9,963 nucleotides of DNA from Nitriliruptorales bacterium. GTDB lineage: Bacteria > Actinomycetota > Nitriliruptoria > Euzebyales > Egibacteraceae. The stretch covers positions 1-9,963 of the forward strand of contig SKPY01000385.1 of the NCBI GenBank assembly GCA_007119305.1, read 5' to 3'. How positions within the stretch are numbered: the first letter of the stretch is position 1; the number at the start of each line of letters is the position of its first letter. Under the pieces are notes generated by a model. It was not told the origin of the DNA and did not search any database. It worked only from the letters and a program-made list of their open reading frames with translations. The translations under genes and the position numbers were made by a program. Positions 7,985-9,963 of this stretch are shown one piece after another.

Positions 7985-8341
7985 ATGGACGTGCAGATGT
8001 TCGGGCTGGCGAAGTCACAGGCGACGCGCAAGGCCCAGCGCTTCTTCTCGGAGCGGCGCATCCCGGTGGCCTACCACGACTGCAGGAAGCGGGCGCCGGC
8101 GCCCGGGGAGCTGCGCAAGTGGGTGCAGCGCTTCGGGGTCGAGGGTGTGCTCGACCCGGAAGCCAAGGCGTACAAGGAGCAGGGCCTGGCGTACGTGTCG
8201 GCCTCCGAGGACGACTGGCTCGACCGGATGGCGGGCAACCCGGCCGTCCTGCGGCTGCCGCTCGTGCGCTGCGGCACCGAGCTCGCCGTCGGTGAGGACC
8301 CCGACGCCTGGGAGCGCATCGCCGCGACGGCGCGGGGGTGA
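7985..8341 (+). CDS. ArsC/Spx-fold protein with the catalytic Cys replaced by Ser
   Basis: A 118-residue protein aligning along its length with the YffB/ArsC/Spx branch of the thioredoxin fold: MFGLAKSQATRKAQRFF matches the strand, active-site loop and helix of YffB (LYG-x3-C-D-T-x2-KA), and the late NPAVLRLPLVRCG matches the usual NP-x4-RP strand with its conserved Arg (R90 here). The position that is Cys in ArsC, YffB and Spx is Ser11, and no CxxC is present. The only cysteines are C33 and C96. It is thus unlikely to reduce arsenate by the ArsC route; a binding, adaptor or Spx-like regulatory role is possible but unproven. I chose the ATG at 7985, giving MDVQMFG like family N-termini; an ATG at 7976 and a TTG at 7949 are in frame. 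No arsenic genes are nearby. The next gene is convergent with a 4-base gap. Confidence 0.82.
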   Translation: MDVQMFGLAKSQATRKAQRFFSERRIPVAYHDCRKRAPAPGELRKWVQRFGVEGVLDPEAKAYKEQGLAYVSASEDDWLDRMAGNPAVLRLPLVRCGTELAVGEDPDAWERIAATARG

Positions 8342-8345
8342 CCGG

Positions 8346-8987
8346 CTACGGGGCGGGGAGCACCTCGCCGATGCGCGCCACGAGCTCGTCGAGGGATGCG
8401 ACCACCAGGTCGGCGTCGCGGCGGGCGTCCTGCAGGAGCCCCCAGGGTCCGCGGCGGAGCCACACGGCCTTGAGCCCCGCGGCGCGGGCGGGCACGACGT
8501 CGTTGTCGGCGCGGTCGCCGACGTAGGCCACGCACGCGGGCGGCGGGTCACCCATCAGGGCGAGGGCACGGGCGAAGAAGGCCGGGTCGGGCTTGGCGAC
8601 CCCCATGGCCGCGCTCATCGCCATCACGTCGGGCGTGACGCCGAGCGCCTCGAGCTGCGCGTGGCGCGACGCCGGCTGGTTGCCGATGACCGCGACGCGG
8701 TAGCCCGCCCGGCGCAGCCCGTCGAGCGCGGGCAGGGCGTCGGGGTAGAGGTCGGCGGCGACGAAGCCGCCGTAGCGCGCGTTGACCTCGGCCGCGCGCT
8801 CGCGCCACGAGTCGACCCCGAGCACGTCGAACACGCTGAGGTGGGGCTCGCCCCGTGCGATCACGCCGCCGAGGCAGGCGGCGAACGTGAGCGGGGGCAC
8901 CTCGAGCACCTCGGCCCAGGTCGCCCACACCCGCGACTCGTCGACGAGGGTCTCTCCGACGTCGAGACAGACCCAGCGGGGGTTCAT
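8346..8987 (-). CDS. HAD-superfamily hydrolase
   Basis: A 213-residue haloacid dehalogenase-like protein. Motif I is D9-V-G-E-T-L, with the nucleophile Asp9. Motif II is probably IGN (N103), in place of the more common Ser/Thr. Motif III is K132 in AKPDP, and motif IV is GDRADND (157-163), whose acidic residues would bind Mg2+. The second motif I Asp (DxD), the usual acid/base of HAD phosphatases, is Gly11. Such DxG variants occur in the superfamily, but classic phosphatase chemistry is therefore not assured. A helical cap lies roughly between 17 and 85. The substrate is unknown. The ATG at 8987 overlaps the stop of the tetR gene as ATGA and has no Shine-Dalgarno sequence, which points to translational coupling. 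The open frame continues upstream in another frame of tetR and is not used. Confidence 0.88.
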   Translation of the reverse strand: MNPRWVCLDVGETLVDESRVWATWAEVLEVPPLTFAACLGGVIARGEPHLSVFDVLGVDSWRERAAEVNARYGGFVAADLYPDALPALDGLRRAGYRVAVIGNQPASRHAQLEALGVTPDVMAMSAAMGVAKPDPAFFARALALMGDPPPACVAYVGDRADNDVVPARAAGLKAVWLRRGPWGLLQDARRDADLVVASLDELVARIGEVLPAP

Positions 8988-9598
8988 CGCAGGAGCGCGC
9001 CGTCGAGGAACAGCGCCAGCGAGCGCTCGAGCTCCCGGCCGAGGGGCCGCGGCTCCGGGCGCTCCGCCCAGGTGATGACGTTGTCGAGCCACAGCACGGT
9101 GAGGCTGTGGGCGAGGCGGTGCGCCGTCTGGTCGGTGCGCAGCACGCCCTGGCGCTGCCCCGCGGCGACGAGCGGCTCGACGACCATGCCGAGGGTGGGC
9201 CGCGCGCCGAGGACCCGCTCCCAGTGTGCGCGCTGGCCCATCAGCTCGCGCACGGCCCTGCCGATGAGGGCGCGGCGGCCGGCGGAGACCGTGGACGCAG
9301 TGAGGTCGGCGAGCGCCCGCAGCGCGGCCACGGCGTCGGCGCCGGCAGGCGGGGCCTGCGCGTGCAGCTGGTGGGTGAGCTGCGCCGCCCGCTCCAGCAG
9401 GACGTCCTCCTTGCGGTGGAAGTGGACGTAGAACGTGCCCTTGGCCACCGCGGCCGCGGCCGTGATCTCATCGATCGACGTGGCCTGGACGCCCTGCGCG
9501 TCGAACAGCGCCAGCGCCGCCTCGATGATGGCCGTGCGGGTGCGGTCGCCGCGCGCGCGGCGTTGTGCGCCCGCAGCTGGTACGTCGGTCTGGGCCAC
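8984..9598 (-). CDS. TetR-family transcriptional regulator
   Basis: A 204-residue DNA-binding repressor-type protein. An N-terminal TetR helix-turn-helix occupies about residues 20-66: TRTAIIEAALALF, then a VQATSIDEITAAA helix, then the recognition segment VAKGTFYVHFHRKEDVL, which is highly typical. The remaining 140 residues are helical and form the ligand-binding and dimer domain; its ligand cannot be predicted. The GTG at 9598 is fixed by GGGAGG (9609-9604) 5 bases upstream; the open frame continues to 9775 but the added 59 residues are low-complexity and lie before the ribosome site. The stop overlaps the HAD start as ATGA, so the two are one operon and the regulator probably controls itself and the HAD gene. 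The divergent neighbour is hup. Confidence 0.93.
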   Translation of the reverse strand: MAQTDVPAAGAQRRARGDRTRTAIIEAALALFDAQGVQATSIDEITAAAAVAKGTFYVHFHRKEDVLLERAAQLTHQLHAQAPPAGADAVAALRALADLTASTVSAGRRALIGRAVRELMGQRAHWERVLGARPTLGMVVEPLVAAGQRQGVLRTDQTAHRLAHSLTVLWLDNVITWAERPEPRPLGRELERSLALFLDGALLR

Positions 9599-9675
9599 GC
9601 GGTCCTCCCTGGACGATGACTCGGCGGGTGGGGTGTGCCTGGGGTGCGGGGGGTCAGGTATGTCTAGCGTGCGGC

Positions 9676-9689
9676 TGGTGCTGGCGCCA
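9676..9689. promoter_or_regulatory. Imperfect palindrome, candidate TetR operator 1
   Basis: TGGTGC and GCGCCA are complementary half-sites (one G/T mismatch) separated by 2 bases; the centre contains the perfect 8-mer TGGCGCCA (9682-9689). It lies just upstream of the possible tetR -10 element, where a TetR repressor could act on its own promoter. The same half-sites recur at 9744. Confidence 0.3.
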
Positions 9690-9742
9690 CAGCGCGGGAG
9701 ATCCTTGCGTTCAGGGCCGCCACGGGGCACGGTTAGCCCTTG

Positions 9743-9762
9743 GTGGTGCCCGTGGGCGCCAC
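9743..9762. promoter_or_regulatory. Imperfect palindrome, candidate TetR operator 2
   Basis: A 20-bp imperfect palindrome with the same half-sites as the element at 9676, TGGTGC and GCGCCA, here 6 bases apart and extended by GTGG/CCAC-like ends. Eight of nine base pairs match in the arms. The nonamer GGCGCCACA is shared exactly by both elements (9683-9691 and 9755-9763). The different spacing argues for caution. Confidence 0.3.
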
Positions 9763-9871
9763 ACCGTGAGGGCAACGAGGCCCCGCGCCGGCCGCCAATC
9801 GCTTCCCGACAGCATGCGCCAGCACGGCCCGCTGCCCTCGGAGAGACCGACGATCGAGAACGGAGAACAGC

Positions 9872-9963
9872 GTGAACAAGCAGCAGATCATCGATGCCGC
9901 GGCAGACAGCGCGGAGATGAGCAAGAGCGACATGGCAACCGCCCTCGACGCCGTCCTCGAGAC
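9872..9963 (+). CDS. hup: HU-family nucleoid DNA-binding protein, 3' end beyond the window
   Basis: Only the first 30 codons are present. They read VNKQQIIDAAADSAEMSKSD and continue ATALDAVLE, matching the N-terminal helix-turn-helix dimerisation part of HU proteins (family pattern MNK-x2-LI-x3-A, then LSK, then AVDAVLE). HU is a small dimeric protein that bends and compacts chromosomal DNA. The GTG start at 9872 is supported by GGAG 6 bases upstream (9862-9865) and by the family N-terminus. Whether it is a short HU or the actinobacterial HupB form with a long lysine/alanine-rich tail cannot be seen. It is divergent from the tetR gene. Confidence 0.88.
   Translation, partial: MNKQQIIDAAADSAEMSKSDMATALDAVLE

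Larger units (their letters stand above)
9599..9871. promoter_or_regulatory. tetR-hup intergenic control region
   Basis: These 273 bases separate the divergent tetR and hup genes and must carry both promoters. I see ribosome sites at each end: GGGAGG for tetR (9609-9604) and GGAG for hup (9862-9865). Two related palindromes lie between them. TAGACA on the minus strand (9666-9661) is a weak -10 candidate for tetR. No clear hup promoter or small gene is visible. Confidence 0.5.

Noticed and set aside
7944..9431. 495-codon open frame on the plus strand across the ArsC-like, HAD and tetR genes
   Set aside because: It overlaps three genes with clear family motifs in other frames, and its Ser/Arg/Ala/Gly-rich translation is typical of GC-rich shadow frames.
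9705..9737. TTGCGT and GTTAGC as a hup promoter
   Set aside because: The spacing of 21 bases is too long for a sigma-70-type promoter and the -10 match is poor.

Overview
This window looks like ordinary chromosomal DNA from a very GC-rich actinobacterium (Actinomycetota). The signs are heavy G/C at third codon positions, many GTG starts, a small CGYC redoxin of the mycoredoxin type (mycothiol-using bacteria), an actinobacterial-style GltB and an HU gene at the right edge. Genus cannot be read from this; a deep lineage rather than a well-known streptomycete or mycobacterium is only a guess. I see no rRNA, tRNA, insertion sequence, phage gene, CRISPR array or attachment site.

Layout, left to right: (1) 1-4351, plus strand: most of gltB, the large subunit of glutamate synthase, cut at its 5' end by the window. 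(2) 4400-5086, minus: a DUF1028 protein of probable Ntn-hydrolase fold, convergent with gltB. (3) 5228-5470, plus: an 80-residue mycoredoxin/glutaredoxin, divergent from the DUF1028 gene, with a GC-rich stem-loop across its stop codon. (4) 7875 down to 5695, minus: a two-gene operon, an amidase-signature hydrolase followed 21 bases later by a YdfG-like NADP-dependent short-chain dehydrogenase, closed by an 11-bp perfect hairpin. (5) 7985-8341, plus: a small ArsC/Spx-fold protein whose usual catalytic cysteine is a serine. (6) 9598 down to 8346, minus: a TetR-family regulator and a HAD-family hydrolase joined by an ATGA overlap. (7) 9872 to the right edge, plus: the first 30 codons of an HU-family nucleoid protein gene.

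The genes are short independent units rather than one pathway. GltB makes glutamate from glutamine and 2-oxoglutarate and needs GltD, which does not follow it here. The amidase and dehydrogenase probably act on related small molecules. The TetR protein most likely controls itself and the coupled HAD gene; two imperfect palindromes with the same half-sites lie in the tetR-hup spacer and are the best operator candidates. I found no convincing new multi-gene system. The points most worth checking are the cysteine-less ArsC-like protein, the repeated palindrome, the start codon of the DUF1028 protein and the altered HAD motif I.
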